This document shows positions 31,324 to 39,031 of a stretch of DNA of 56,883 nt, one piece after another; the stretch's first letter is position 1; the number at the start of each line of letters is the position of its first letter. The stretch spans positions 1-56,883 of the forward strand of contig CANRNU010000013.1 in assembly GCA_947632005.1 (NCBI GenBank), in the 5' to 3' direction. The notes beneath the pieces are model-generated. The model ran no database searches. It was not told the origin of the DNA and saw nothing but the letters and a program-made list of their open reading frames with translations. Both the position numbers and the translations under genes were made by a program. This DNA is from an uncultured Oscillospiraceae bacterium (GTDB taxonomy: Bacteria; Bacillota; Clostridia; Oscillospirales; Oscillospiraceae).

Positions 31324-31365
31324 GTTTGTGTTACAGACACAAACGCAAGTGGGACGTCCCACTTG
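31324..31365. promoter_or_regulatory. Two adjacent palindromes in the oppA leader
   Basis: 31324-31344 is GTTTGTGT/ACACAAAC with a 5-nt loop. 31346-31365 is the perfect 20-bp palindrome CAAGTGGGACGTCCCACTTG. They lie between the promoter and the gene, in a leader of about 130 nt, and could be operators or leader hairpins. Confidence 0.6.
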
Positions 31366-31396
31366 GCGGGAATAGCTGCAATTTTAGTTATATACA

Positions 31397-31426
31397 ATGG
31401 TAGCGCTTTAGTGTATTAATTGTCAA
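31397..31426 (-). promoter_or_regulatory. Probable promoter of the opp operon with cre-like site
   Basis: On the minus strand TTGACA (31421-31426), 18 bp, TACCAT (31397-31402). The -10 overlaps TGGTAGCGCTTTAG (31398-31411), an imperfect match to a catabolite-responsive (CcpA) element. Peptide uptake under carbon control would fit, but the match is partial. Confidence 0.5.
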
Positions 31427-31549
31427 TATCACTTTATAACAAATAAAAATCACCCATGCGGACAAATTCGGGACAAAACGTCAAAACAACCCCGAAAACG
31501 GCATTGAGCCGTTTTCGGGGCTGTCCCTGTCTATCCGTTTATTCCGCTT

Positions 31550-32698
31550 TCACTGCGTTCTTTCCAGTTCCAGTGCCCGGCGCAGAAATCCCTTGCTATA
31601 CTCGATCTTCTCCGCCAGCCGGGCATCCACGGGTTCGAAATCGATCTCCTTTTGCAGCACCTTTGCGGCGCCTGCGGCATCACGCTGCAGCCGTTCCTCC
31701 AGCCCCACTGTCCCCAAAAGATCAGAGAGCCTGGCATTCAGACGAGAGCTCTTGTTCCCATTCTTACGCTCCAGCGCACAAAAGTCCTTGTGAAAAAGGA
31801 GCGAAAAGACCGCGCCATGAAAGGAATCGGTGATGACATATCTGGCATCGTGCAGCAGTGTCAGAAAGTCGACCGGGGATGCGCTCAGCGCCCACTTTCC
31901 ATGCAACAACAGTACCTCTCGGTGCAGCCACATCGTTCCAAAGGGGATCATCACCACCCGTAGATGCAGTGTTTTCGCCACAGACTGGACCATACGGTAG
32001 TTCTGTTCCGACATTCCCAGCAGATACACAAATATATAATCGTTCTTCCGCTTCCCGGGCTGACACAATTCTTCCCACTTCTCTTTTGACAGCAGGAGCG
32101 TCGGGTCCAGCACACAGCACACATCTTTGTGCACACGGCCCGTCAGTATCGTCACCGCCGACGGTTCCCGGACGCTGACTGCATCCAGCCGGTCGACCAG
32201 GGGGACCATATATTGAAGAAATTCCTCCTCCACCGAATCCACGCCAATACTGGCGGCATAGGATATCTTCCTGTGCCTGTCATCCACGAATTTCAGGAAC
32301 GTACTGTCGGAGCTGAAATTTGGATTCCACACCTGGTCGCTCCCCGTGATAAAACAGTCATACCGGTCGTTCGCCTCATGGAGGTTGGCATCTGTATACA
32401 CCGTGTCAGAGGCGGAAAAGGCATCCCGCATAAAGCGATCATATGCCTTTTTCCTCCGTGCCAACAACAAGTTTTTCAGATAGGAGCATAGTTTTACATA
32501 TATGGTGTGGGGCAGTGACCCTTTTGGTTTTTCCTTCTCTTGCCCTCTGCGAAACCCGGCAGAGTTCTTTCGATCCATGCGCAAAACATCACTTTCGACT
32601 CCCATCTCCAGTAAGCAGTTTTGCAATGCGTATGCCTGAAGTACCCCCCCATAGTTGTAGTTGCCGTGAAACAGCGTCACAATGGCAGTCTTTTTCAT
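31550..32698 (-). CDS. Polysaccharide pyruvyl transferase family protein
   Basis: 382 residues. The N-terminal TLFHGNYNYGGVLQAYALQN is the family signature, followed by DCFITGSDQVWNP, ISYAASIGV, VREPSAV, and the second half with DPTLLL, YLLGMSEQN, TDSFHGAVFSLLF. The family adds ketal pyruvate from PEP to sugar residues of surface glycans. It is 22 bp downstream of an F420-dehydrogenase-beta-like gene; that pair is a recurrent unit in exopolysaccharide clusters. Here no glycosyltransferase accompanies it. Base composition is clearly more AT-rich than neighbours, suggesting transfer. RBS in AGAGCG is weak (GGGGAAGAGCG). Confidence 0.9.
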   Translation of the reverse strand: MKKTAIVTLFHGNYNYGGVLQAYALQNCLLEMGVESDVLRMDRKNSAGFRRGQEKEKPKGSLPHTIYVKLCSYLKNLLLARRKKAYDRFMRDAFSASDTVYTDANLHEANDRYDCFITGSDQVWNPNFSSDSTFLKFVDDRHRKISYAASIGVDSVEEEFLQYMVPLVDRLDAVSVREPSAVTILTGRVHKDVCCVLDPTLLLSKEKWEELCQPGKRKNDYIFVYLLGMSEQNYRMVQSVAKTLHLRVVMIPFGTMWLHREVLLLHGKWALSASPVDFLTLLHDARYVITDSFHGAVFSLLFHKDFCALERKNGNKSSRLNARLSDLLGTVGLEERLQRDAAGAAKVLQKEIDFEPVDARLAEKIEYSKGFLRRALELERTQ

Positions 32699-32720
32699 CG
32701 CTCTTCCCCACCTGTTCTTA

Positions 32721-33908
32721 TCAGCAAAGTCCCAGCCTGTGCAAAACTCGCCACACCCGCCGCCGGAATGTAGCAGAATTGTTGGAATATTTCTGGATCA
32801 GCAGATCAAAGGACATCCTGTCCAATTTCCGGAATACCTTGTCACGCCGGGGAGGGCGGGATGCAGACTTGACCGCCATGGGATTGTGGCGCAGTGCTTC
32901 CTCCCCGTCTATCGCCTGCCAGCGACAGTTTTCCTTTACCTGTTCAAAAAGTGTCTGTCCCCGGTCGCCGCGGACCATCAGGAGAGATACGCCTTTGTCA
33001 TCGTTCCACTCCGGCAAAACAGCATTCAGCCCCCACAAATCACCTATGGTGACATCAGCTATCCGACAGGTGCCCTTAAAGGAGCATTGATAGCAGCATG
33101 GCCGAAGAGCGATCCTCCGCTGGAATGCCCGCATGTACAAGTTTTCTGACTGCTTTTCGCTGTGAATATCGCCGCCAGCAAATTCCACCGTCAGGGAGGA
33201 ATTTGCCCAGCCGCTTATTTTGTCCCGAAAAATGACTTTGCGCACAGGTGCACCAGTCTGCTCTTCCCGGTAATGTATGTATCGTTCCCACAGTTTTGGA
33301 GACGGAACACCAAAGCAGATGATATCCGCACACCACAGGCCTGGATAATCTTCTCCCAGAAAGCCTTTCAAGCCCTCAATCTGGCAGGCCGTACCGGTAA
33401 AGAGTACCTGTCGCCCTGCTTTCAGCAATTTCTCTGCTTGCTGATAGCACGTGCCCATATCGCTTTGCACATACTTGCTCCTGCGCAGCTTCTCAAGACC
33501 CACCTCGTCCTCCACGCAGATGTGCTCTACTTTCCGGCAGTCCGCAGATAGTGCCGCGCCGAACACCGCGCCGCCCTCCGACAATATCTTCTGGGCAAAA
33601 AGGGTGAACGCGCCGCCGGAAGAGCTCGCTGCCAACACCTCCCGGTCGTTATTGACGACCGCATAGAATGCAGGGCCCTCCTCCGCTCTATCTGCCTTTT
33701 GGTCCTTGGCTCGCAGTACCGGACAGACCCGTGCACACTTTCCGCAGTCTGTGCACAGACTCTTATCTGCCATGACCGGGTAGAGGAACCCCTCCCCGTC
33801 CGGTTCCATCCGGATGGCCCCGGTGGGGCACCCCGCGCAGCACGCACCGCAGCCGCAGCACTCGTCCTTCGGCACAACAGTATACACTTGTCCGCCTATA
33901 TCTCCCAT
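32721..33908 (-). CDS. Coenzyme F420 hydrogenase/dehydrogenase beta-subunit-like ferredoxin protein
   Basis: 395 residues from ATG 33908 (GAGGGGAAC RBS). The N-terminus carries two 4Fe-4S clusters: CCGCGACCAGCP (Cys 17-27) and CTDCGKCARVCP (Cys 52-62). The FrhB-type domains follow (AASSSGGAFTLFAQKIL, FTGTACQIEGLKGFL, DIICFGVPSPKLWERY, CSFKGTCRIADVTIGDLWG). Members of this branch occur in Firmicutes that lack F420 and accompany pyruvyl transferases; their reaction is not established. It lies directly after the tsf terminator with no clear promoter of its own; a weak TATCAT lies about 40 bp upstream of the start. AT-richer than the surroundings. Confidence 0.9.
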   Translation of the reverse strand: MGDIGGQVYTVVPKDECCGCGACCAGCPTGAIRMEPDGEGFLYPVMADKSLCTDCGKCARVCPVLRAKDQKADRAEEGPAFYAVVNNDREVLAASSSGGAFTLFAQKILSEGGAVFGAALSADCRKVEHICVEDEVGLEKLRRSKYVQSDMGTCYQQAEKLLKAGRQVLFTGTACQIEGLKGFLGEDYPGLWCADIICFGVPSPKLWERYIHYREEQTGAPVRKVIFRDKISGWANSSLTVEFAGGDIHSEKQSENLYMRAFQRRIALRPCCYQCSFKGTCRIADVTIGDLWGLNAVLPEWNDDKGVSLLMVRGDRGQTLFEQVKENCRWQAIDGEEALRHNPMAVKSASRPPRRDKVFRKLDRMSFDLLIQKYSNNSATFRRRVWRVLHRLGLC

Positions 33909-33953
33909 TTGTTCCCCTCTTCTGTCCTCCCGGCAGGAGATGAATGATACAAA

Positions 33954-33999
33954 AAGGTCCCTGAGACAGAGGGACGTTCCCACCGTCATCAGGGACCTT
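33954..33999 (-). terminator. Intrinsic terminator after tsf
   Basis: AAGGTCCCTGA (33954-33964) pairs with TCAGGGACCTT (33989-33999). On the minus strand the stem ends in TTTTTG. The 24-nt loop contains a further small GGGA/TCCC pair. Confidence 0.85.
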
Positions 34000-34007
34000 G
34001 AACTAAC

Positions 34008-34925
34008 TCAGCCGATCATTTTGGCGACTTCGGCGGCCAGGTCGTCCTGGCGCTTCTCGATGCCCTCGCCCTTCTCGAAGCGGAGGTAGCCCTTCACCGT
34101 GATGGGGGCGCCCACTTCCTTGGCGACGGCGGCCACATGGGCGGCCACATCCTCGCCCTCACCCTTGACATAGGCCTGCTGGAGAAGGCAGATCTCCTTG
34201 TAATACTTCTCGATGCCGCCCATGACGATCTTTTCGATGATGTTCTCGGGCTTCTTGGCATTCTTCGGGTCCTGCTTGGCCTGGGCCAGACGGACCTCCT
34301 TCTCATGGGCGATGAACGCCTCGTCCACCAGGGACTTGTCCAGATACTGGGGCCGCATGGCGCAGATCTGCATGGCCACGTCCTTGCCCAGCTCCACGGC
34401 GGCGTCGGCGGTGCTGGCGGTGTCCAGGGTCACCAGCACGCCCACCTTGCCGTTCATGTGCACATAGGGCACGTTCAGGCCCTCGTCCACCCGGGCAAAG
34501 CGGCGGATCTGCATGTTCTCCCGCAGGGCCAGGAACACCTCGTTCTTGGCGTCGGCCACGGTCATGGTCCCGTCCACCCACTGGCAGGCCTGCAGGGCCT
34601 CCACGTCGGCGGGGTCTTCCTTGGCGATGACCTTGGCCAGGTCCTTCACAAAGCCGGTGAATTTCTCGTTGCTGGCAACGAAGTCGCTCTCGCAGTTGAC
34701 CTCGACCACCACGCCCACGCCGTCGATGACGGTGGCGTAGGCCATTCCCTCGGCAGCCACGCGGCTGGCCTTCTTGCCGGCGCTGGCCAGGCCCTTCTCC
34801 CGCAGATAATCGACGGCCTTGTCCATATCGCCGTCGCAGGCCACCAGGGCCTTCTTGCAGTCCATCAGTCCCGCGCCGGTACTCTGGCGCAGGTCATTCA
34901 CCATTTTCGCGGTAACAGCAGCCAT
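34008..34925 (-). CDS. tsf: Translation elongation factor Ts
   Basis: 305 residues. It exchanges GDP for GTP on EF-Tu. N-terminal UBA-like domain (VTAKMVNDLRQSTGAGLMDCKKAL, with the TGAG-MDCKKAL signature). The core signature VGVVVEVNCESDFVA is clear, followed by AMQICAMRPQYL and the C-terminal coiled part with the KGYLRFEKGEGI tail. Length is typical. Its ATG shares one base with the rpsB stop (TAATG), so translation is coupled. Confidence 0.98.
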   Translation of the reverse strand: MAAVTAKMVNDLRQSTGAGLMDCKKALVACDGDMDKAVDYLREKGLASAGKKASRVAAEGMAYATVIDGVGVVVEVNCESDFVASNEKFTGFVKDLAKVIAKEDPADVEALQACQWVDGTMTVADAKNEVFLALRENMQIRRFARVDEGLNVPYVHMNGKVGVLVTLDTASTADAAVELGKDVAMQICAMRPQYLDKSLVDEAFIAHEKEVRLAQAKQDPKNAKKPENIIEKIVMGGIEKYYKEICLLQQAYVKGEGEDVAAHVAAVAKEVGAPITVKGYLRFEKGEGIEKRQDDLAAEVAKMIG

Positions 34926-35677
34926 TATTCCTCTTCCTCCTTAGCGATCTGTTCTTCCGTGGCCACGGGAGCCTCAGCTTCCGCCTCGGCGTCCTGGCCC
35001 TGACGGCCCTCCTGCACGGCGTTGGCCATGGCGTTGGAGATGAGCCGGATGGCGCGGATGGCGTCGTCGTTGCCGGGGATCACATAGTCGATCTCGTCCG
35101 GGTCGCAGTTGGTGTCCACGATGGCCACGATGGGGATGTGCAGCTTGCGGGCCTCGGCGATGGCGTTGTGCTCCTTGCGGGGGTCGATGACGAACAGCGC
35201 GCCGGGCAGCTTCTTCATGTCCTTCACGCCGCCCAGGTACTTCTCCAGCTTGGCCTGCTCGCCCATGAGCTTCATGACTTCCTTCTTGGGCAGCATATCA
35301 AAGGTGCCGTCCTCGGCCATCCGCTTGAGCTGGTTGAGCCGGTCCACGCGGGTACGCATGGTCTTGAAGTTGGTGAGCATGCCGCCCAGCCAGCGGGCGT
35401 TCACATAGTACTGGCCCACCCGGCTGGCCTCCTCGGCCACCGCGTCATGGGCCTGCTTCTTGGTGCCCACGAACAGGATGGACTGGCCGCTCTCGGCGAG
35501 GGAGCGCACGAAGGCGTAGGCCTCCTCCAGCTTCTTCGCGGTCTTCTGCAGGTCGATGATATAGATGCCGTTGCGCTCCAGGTAGATATACTCCGCCATC
35601 TTGGGGTTCCAGCGGCGGGTCTGGTGACCAAAGTGGACGCCAGCCTCCAGGAGCTGCTTCATTGTTACGACTGCCAT
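34925..35677 (-). CDS. rpsB: 30S ribosomal protein S2
   Basis: 250 residues. [20 protein letters not shown] and [20 protein letters not shown] are the S2 signature; [16 protein letters not shown] and [20 protein letters not shown] follow. A Glu-rich tail ([16 protein letters not shown]...) ends the protein, as in many Firmicutes. First gene of the rpsB-tsf operon, with AAGGAGG RBS and a strong promoter. Confidence 0.98.
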   Translation of the reverse strand: MAVVTMKQLLEAGVHFGHQTRRWNPKMAEYIYLERNGIYIIDLQKTAKKLEEAYAFVRSLAESGQSILFVGTKKQAHDAVAEEASRVGQYYVNARWLGGMLTNFKTMRTRVDRLNQLKRMAEDGTFDMLPKKEVMKLMGEQAKLEKYLGGVKDMKKLPGALFVIDPRKEHNAIAEARKLHIPIVAIVDTNCDPDEIDYVIPGNDDAIRAIRLISNAMANAVQEGRQGQDAEAEAEAPVATEEQIAKEEEE

Positions 35678-35724
35678 TACGTTTTTTCCTCCTTGTTTAT
35701 TCAGTTTTTACCCTCCGGACGCCT

Positions 35725-35776
35725 CACCCTTGCGGCCACCCTTGCGGGACCAGGCCGTGCGTCAGCATCCGTGCGT
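35725..35776 (-). promoter_or_regulatory. Repeat-bearing leader of rpsB
   Basis: The leader (about 110 nt) holds two direct-repeat pairs. On the plus strand CACCCTTGCGG occurs at 35725-35735 and 35737-35747; CCGTGCGT occurs at 35755-35762 and 35769-35776. Leaders of ribosomal-protein operons often bind their own product; whether this one does is inference. Confidence 0.45.
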
Positions 35777-35793
35777 AATAGGCAAGCTCAAGT

Positions 35794-35822
35794 ATTATAA
35801 CAGAGAGAACCCAGCATTTCAA
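35794..35822 (-). promoter_or_regulatory. Promoter of rpsB-tsf
   Basis: On the minus strand TTGAAA (35817-35822), 17 bp, TATAAT (35794-35799). The -35 overlaps the stop end of the ylmC/ymxH gene. Confidence 0.85.
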
Positions 35823-36112
35823 GTATTTTTTCCCGCAAAACCCTGTCTTTTGGGCCTTTTTTCCCGCCGCACGGCGTGCTCGGACTCTACCAGGATGATG
35901 TCGTCCCCGATGCGGCTGATGCTCTCCCAGGGCAGCACATAATCCTCGTCCCGGCCGAACATGCCCAGAATGCGGGGCCTGCCCGGCACGATGAGGGCCG
36001 TGATACGCCCCTCGGGACTGGTGAACTCCGCGTCGCACACATACCCCAGCCGGGACCCGGTGCGGACGTTGATGACCTCTTTGTAGCGAAAATCGGAAAA
36101 TCTGCTCAGCAT
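35819..36112 (-). CDS. YlmC/YmxH family PRC-barrel sporulation protein
   Basis: 97 residues from ATG 36112 (GGGAGGGATAGGT). LSRFSDFRYKEVINVRTGSRLGYV begins the PRC-barrel; GRPRILGMFGRDEDYVLPWESISRIGDDIILV is the conserved second half of the YlmC/YmxH family. These small proteins are kept in endospore-forming Firmicutes and are linked to sporulation; the exact role is unknown. A basic tail (RREKRPKRQGF) ends the protein. Confidence 0.92.
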   Translation of the reverse strand: MLSRFSDFRYKEVINVRTGSRLGYVCDAEFTSPEGRITALIVPGRPRILGMFGRDEDYVLPWESISRIGDDIILVESEHAVRREKRPKRQGFAGKNT

Positions 36113-36170
36113 ACCTATCCCTCCCGTAGACTGTATGCAAAGGATGTCGAAACTATTCCCCGCCCTATTG

Positions 36171-36278
36171 GCCCCCTTGTGCAAAGGGGGCTGGCACGGC
36201 GCAGCCGTGACTGGAGGATTGTCTGACAACCCCTCCGCCTCGCTGTCGCTCGGCACCTCCCCTTACACAGGGGAGGCT
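36171..36278. repeat. Hairpin-rich dispersed intergenic repeat (MITE/REP-like)
   Basis: About 108 bp made of successive inverted repeats. GCCCCCTTGTGCAAAGGGGGC (36171-36191) is a 7- to 8-bp hairpin. GCACGGC/GCCGTG forms the second. GGAGG...CCTCC encloses GTCTGAC. CCTCCCCT/AGGGGAGG (about 36256-36276) with loop TACAC is the last. The layout and the words CTCCGCCTCGCTGTCGCTCGGCACCTCC (in parts) match a repeat family I recognise as common between genes of gut Clostridia. It codes for nothing. Copy number needs a genome search. Confidence 0.7.
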
Positions 36279-36301
36279 TATTTTTCCCCGTGCCCTAATT
36301 T

Positions 36302-36339
36302 TTATCGAAATTCAATAAATTTTTATTGACTTTCGGTAA
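36302..36339. promoter_or_regulatory. Extended palindrome over the DUF2975-Xre promoter
   Basis: TCAATAAA (36312-36319) and TTATTGA (36323-36329) form the core, flanked by CGAAA and TTTCG and then TTA/TAA, with one or two unpaired bases. The right arm covers the -35 element, so a dimeric repressor here would block transcription. The Xre protein of the same unit is the likely ligand. Confidence 0.6.
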
Positions 36340-36354
36340 TATCCGTGTTATCCT
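36326..36354 (+). promoter_or_regulatory. Promoter of the DUF2975-Xre-DUF4173 unit
   Basis: TTGACT (36326-36331), 17 bp, TATCCT (36349-36354), followed by GGAGGTGACC and ATG at 36380. Confidence 0.7.
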
Positions 36355-36379
36355 GGGACCACATCGGAGGTGACCTGTC

Positions 36380-36859
36380 ATGAAACAGAAAGAGCTCTCC
36401 ATCCTTTTGCGCATCGTGGTGGTCCTGTGCGGACTGGTGTGGCTGTTCTTTTTCAACTGGTTCGGAAAAAACTTCATTCTGTCCCTGATCGAGCCGGACT
36501 ACATTTTTGTGGCCAACGCTTTGCCGTTCAGCATTCTGATACCCGTGCTGATCGCCATGATCGACGCCTGGCATATCCTGACCCGGATCGGCAAAAACAA
36601 CAGCTTTTGTGTGAAAAATGCCCGGGGCCTTCGGCGCATCAGCTTCTGTGCCCTGATCGACACGGGACTGGTCATTCTGTGGGGCTTTTATTCCTATTTT
36701 CACGACCATGTGCCGTTTGCGAACGGAAACGAGTGGTTCTATGTGCTCCTGCTGGTCATCGCCGTGGTGGGCGTCGCCGCCACCGCCGCGGCTGCGGCAT
36801 TGAGCCACCTGACATTGAAGGCCGCCCACCTCCAGGACGAGAACGACCTGACCATCTGA
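36380..36859 (+). CDS. DUF2975 family membrane protein
   Basis: 159 residues with four membrane segments (about 8-28, 47-65, 88-108, 122-145). The pattern IGKNNSFCVKNARGLRRISFCALID between helices 2 and 3 is characteristic of DUF2975. This family is almost always next to a small Xre regulator, as here (10 bp apart), and is thought to form a membrane-linked regulatory pair. The biochemical role is unknown. GGAGGTGACCTGTC precedes the ATG. Confidence 0.88.
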   Translation: MKQKELSILLRIVVVLCGLVWLFFFNWFGKNFILSLIEPDYIFVANALPFSILIPVLIAMIDAWHILTRIGKNNSFCVKNARGLRRISFCALIDTGLVILWGFYSYFHDHVPFANGNEWFYVLLLVIAVVGVAATAAAAALSHLTLKAAHLQDENDLTI

Positions 36860-36869
36860 AGGTGAGTAT

Positions 36870-37085
36870 ATGATTTATGTCAACCTTGATGTGATGCTGG
36901 CCAAGCGGCGCATGAGCCTGACCCAGCTGTCGGAGAAGATCGGGCTCACCATCGCCAACCTGTCGGTCCTCAAGACCGGAAAGGCCAAAGCCGTGCGGTT
37001 TTCCACGCTGGACGCCATCTGCCGGGCCCTGGACTGCCAGCCCGGGGATATCCTGGAGTTCCGGGAGGATGAGGACGATGGATGA
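36870..37085 (+). CDS. Small Xre/Cro-type transcriptional regulator
   Basis: 71 residues. The helix-turn-helix covers most of the protein: LDVMLAKRRMSLTQLSEKIG, LTIANLSVLKTGKAKAVRF, then LDAICRALDCQPGDILEF. This is the YozG-like form that partners DUF2975. It probably binds the palindrome at 36302-36339 and controls its own unit. RBS AAGGTGAGTAT. Confidence 0.93.
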   Translation: MIYVNLDVMLAKRRMSLTQLSEKIGLTIANLSVLKTGKAKAVRFSTLDAICRALDCQPGDILEFREDEDDG

Positions 37086-38436
37086 GAAAAAGGAAAATAA
37101 TATTATGGAAACCAATCCGCCGTCCCCTCCCCCGCCTTTGACCTGGCGGGACGGGGCCATTCCCCTGCTGGCACTGGCCCTTTCTGCCATCTTCTGGGCA
37201 GATTTTGGCCCGGAGCGGATGGATTGGCCCCACTGGGGCGTGCCGGCACTGGTGGCCGCCCACTTCGGCGCGGTACTGGCGGTACTGGGCAGACAGGTCC
37301 GCATCAACGCGGGCGGCGTCATCTGCACGGCGGCGGCCCTGGTCCTGGGCCTCTGCTGCGCTCTGTACAAGTCCGGCGAATTTCTCATCATAAACTGCTT
37401 CGCCATCCTGCTGGTGGCCGCCATGGGCACCTTCGCCCTGTCCGGCCACATGGACTGCGGCGCCGGCAGCGCCGTCCCGGACGCCATCCGGCTGTCCTTT
37501 CTGGCCGCGTTCACCCGCCTGAGCCGCCCCTTCCGGGCCGTTGCCCGGGCCTTTCGGACCGGGAGAAAGCGCACCGCCCAGGCAGTTCTGGCCGTACTGA
37601 TCGCCCTGCCGGTGCTGGCGGTGGTGCTGTGGCTGCTGACCTCGGCGGACGCGGTATTCGCCGGCCTTTTCGACGGCCTGCGCCTGACCGCCCCGCCGGA
37701 GGACGCGGTGATGCGGGTGGTGCGGGTGCTGGTCCTGGCCCCATTCCTGGCCTCCGCCCTATACTATATCCGGGAGGTCCCTGCTCCCACGCCCGCGGCA
37801 AAGCCGGCCCGGGACAGCCAGGCGGCCCTGTTCCTGCCGGTGACGGCGCTGTTGGATGGAGTTTACATAATATTCTGTATCATCCAGGTCCGATATCTGT
37901 TCGGCGGCGCGTCGGACGCGGCCATGGCGGGCGGCTGGGCGGAATACGCCCGCTCGGGTTTCTTTCAGCTGGCGGCCGTGGCGGCCATTGACCTGGGACT
38001 GTGCCTGCTGGCCACGGGTGAAAAACGCTTTCAAAGCCCCGGCGGCAGGGCTCTGCGGGCGCTGCTGGGGCTGCTCCTTGCCCTGACGGCGGTCATCCTG
38101 CTCTCGGCCTTCTGGCGGATGCGGCTGTACATCGGCGTCTTCGGCATGAGCGTGCTGCGGCTGCTGACCCTGTGGGCCATGGCGGTGACCGCGGCGGGCA
38201 TCCTGGCGGCGGCCCGGAAGCTGGCCCGGCCCGGCTTCGGCTTTTTCCGGACAGCGGGGACCTTTGCCCTGGCCCTGTGGTGCGCGCTGAATCTGGCAGG
38301 ACCGGTGCGGCTGATCGCGGACTACAACGTGGACCGGTACCTCTCCGGGGACCTGGCAGAAATGGACACAGCCTATCTCCGCTCCCTGGGCCCCGATGCC
38401 CAGGCCGCCCTGGACCGGCTGGACAGCATGAAATGA
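37078..38436 (+). CDS. DUF4173-like polytopic membrane protein
   Basis: 452 residues, about ten to twelve hydrophobic segments. The centre contains YLFGGASDAAMAGGWAEYAR followed by SGFFQLAAVAAIDL, and the end has RLIADYNVDRYL; both recall the DUF4173/DUF4153 family. Function unknown. ATG 37078 overlaps the Xre gene by 8 bp; ATG 37069 is also in frame but directly abuts the GGAGG. The overlap makes it part of the DUF2975-Xre unit. A poly-Pro stretch (PPSPPPP) precedes the first helix. Confidence 0.82.
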   Translation: MDEKKENNIMETNPPSPPPPLTWRDGAIPLLALALSAIFWADFGPERMDWPHWGVPALVAAHFGAVLAVLGRQVRINAGGVICTAAALVLGLCCALYKSGEFLIINCFAILLVAAMGTFALSGHMDCGAGSAVPDAIRLSFLAAFTRLSRPFRAVARAFRTGRKRTAQAVLAVLIALPVLAVVLWLLTSADAVFAGLFDGLRLTAPPEDAVMRVVRVLVLAPFLASALYYIREVPAPTPAAKPARDSQAALFLPVTALLDGVYIIFCIIQVRYLFGGASDAAMAGGWAEYARSGFFQLAAVAAIDLGLCLLATGEKRFQSPGGRALRALLGLLLALTAVILLSAFWRMRLYIGVFGMSVLRLLTLWAMAVTAAGILAAARKLARPGFGFFRTAGTFALALWCALNLAGPVRLIADYNVDRYLSGDLAEMDTAYLRSLGPDAQAALDRLDSMK

Positions 38437-38478
38437 CTGCCGCGGCAAGGACCGTCTCTCCGTCTTGCCTGGCCGGGC

Positions 38479-38507
38479 TTGCATTCTTCCTGGGCGTGTG
38501 CTATGCT
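38479..38507 (+). promoter_or_regulatory. Promoter of the small unknown gene
   Basis: TTGCAT (38479-38484), 17 bp, TATGCT (38502-38507), with ATGCT/AGCAT around the start point. Confidence 0.55.
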
Positions 38508-38553
38508 CGTAGCATGCCGCACGATAAATCAGAGGAAGCAAGGAGAAGCGATC

Positions 38554-38964
38554 ATGGGACTGTTTGACAGATTCAAAAAGGAGCCGCCGCTCAACAAGGA
38601 AGAGAAGGCGATCCAGGTCATCACCCAAATGTTGAGGGCTTTTCACGCAAAAGAGTATGAAAAAGCCATGACATATGTGGATGAATCGGAAGAAAACGAT
38701 CTGACGGAATTGTTTGAACGCGTAGACGCGACTTTGGCAGACAACGGCTTTGACCGTATCGACGAATACGGCACGCCCTGCAATTTCCATCCGCAATATG
38801 AATACTCTCAGCTGTCGATCTACGAATTCAACGATAACAGCGGTTTTGCCGCCGACTATGATATGACCTCCCATTCCGAACTGGTCGATCTGACCCTGCA
38901 ATTGAAATTCATATACACGAACAGAGGGCTGAAAACGGTCTTTCTGGGGATCGACCCGTCATAA
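38554..38964 (+). CDS. Small conserved-looking cytoplasmic protein of unknown function
   Basis: 136 residues; I do not recognise the family. It starts MGLFDRFKKEPP, as many small Firmicute proteins do, and has an amphipathic helix (EKAIQVITQMLRAFHAKEYE) and no membrane segment. The second half is beta-rich (YSQLSIYEFNDNSGFAADYD, LQLKFIY). The composition is acidic and less GC-rich than its neighbours. RBS AAGGAGAAGCGATC. Good promoter and terminator flank it, so it is a genuine single-gene unit. Confidence 0.8.
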   Translation: MGLFDRFKKEPPLNKEEKAIQVITQMLRAFHAKEYEKAMTYVDESEENDLTELFERVDATLADNGFDRIDEYGTPCNFHPQYEYSQLSIYEFNDNSGFAADYDMTSHSELVDLTLQLKFIYTNRGLKTVFLGIDPS

Positions 38965-38974
38965 GACAGGACCC

Positions 38975-39018
38975 AAAAGAGCCGCATCCTTTCCCATGGG
39001 AAAGGATGCGGCTCTTTT
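38975..39018. terminator. Perfect-palindrome bidirectional terminator
   Basis: A 44-bp perfect palindrome starts with AAAAGAGCCGC and ends with GCGGCTCTTTT. It can terminate both the small unknown gene and the end of the purine operon arriving from the right. Confidence 0.92.
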
Positions 39019-39031
39019 CTTGTATCAGCGC

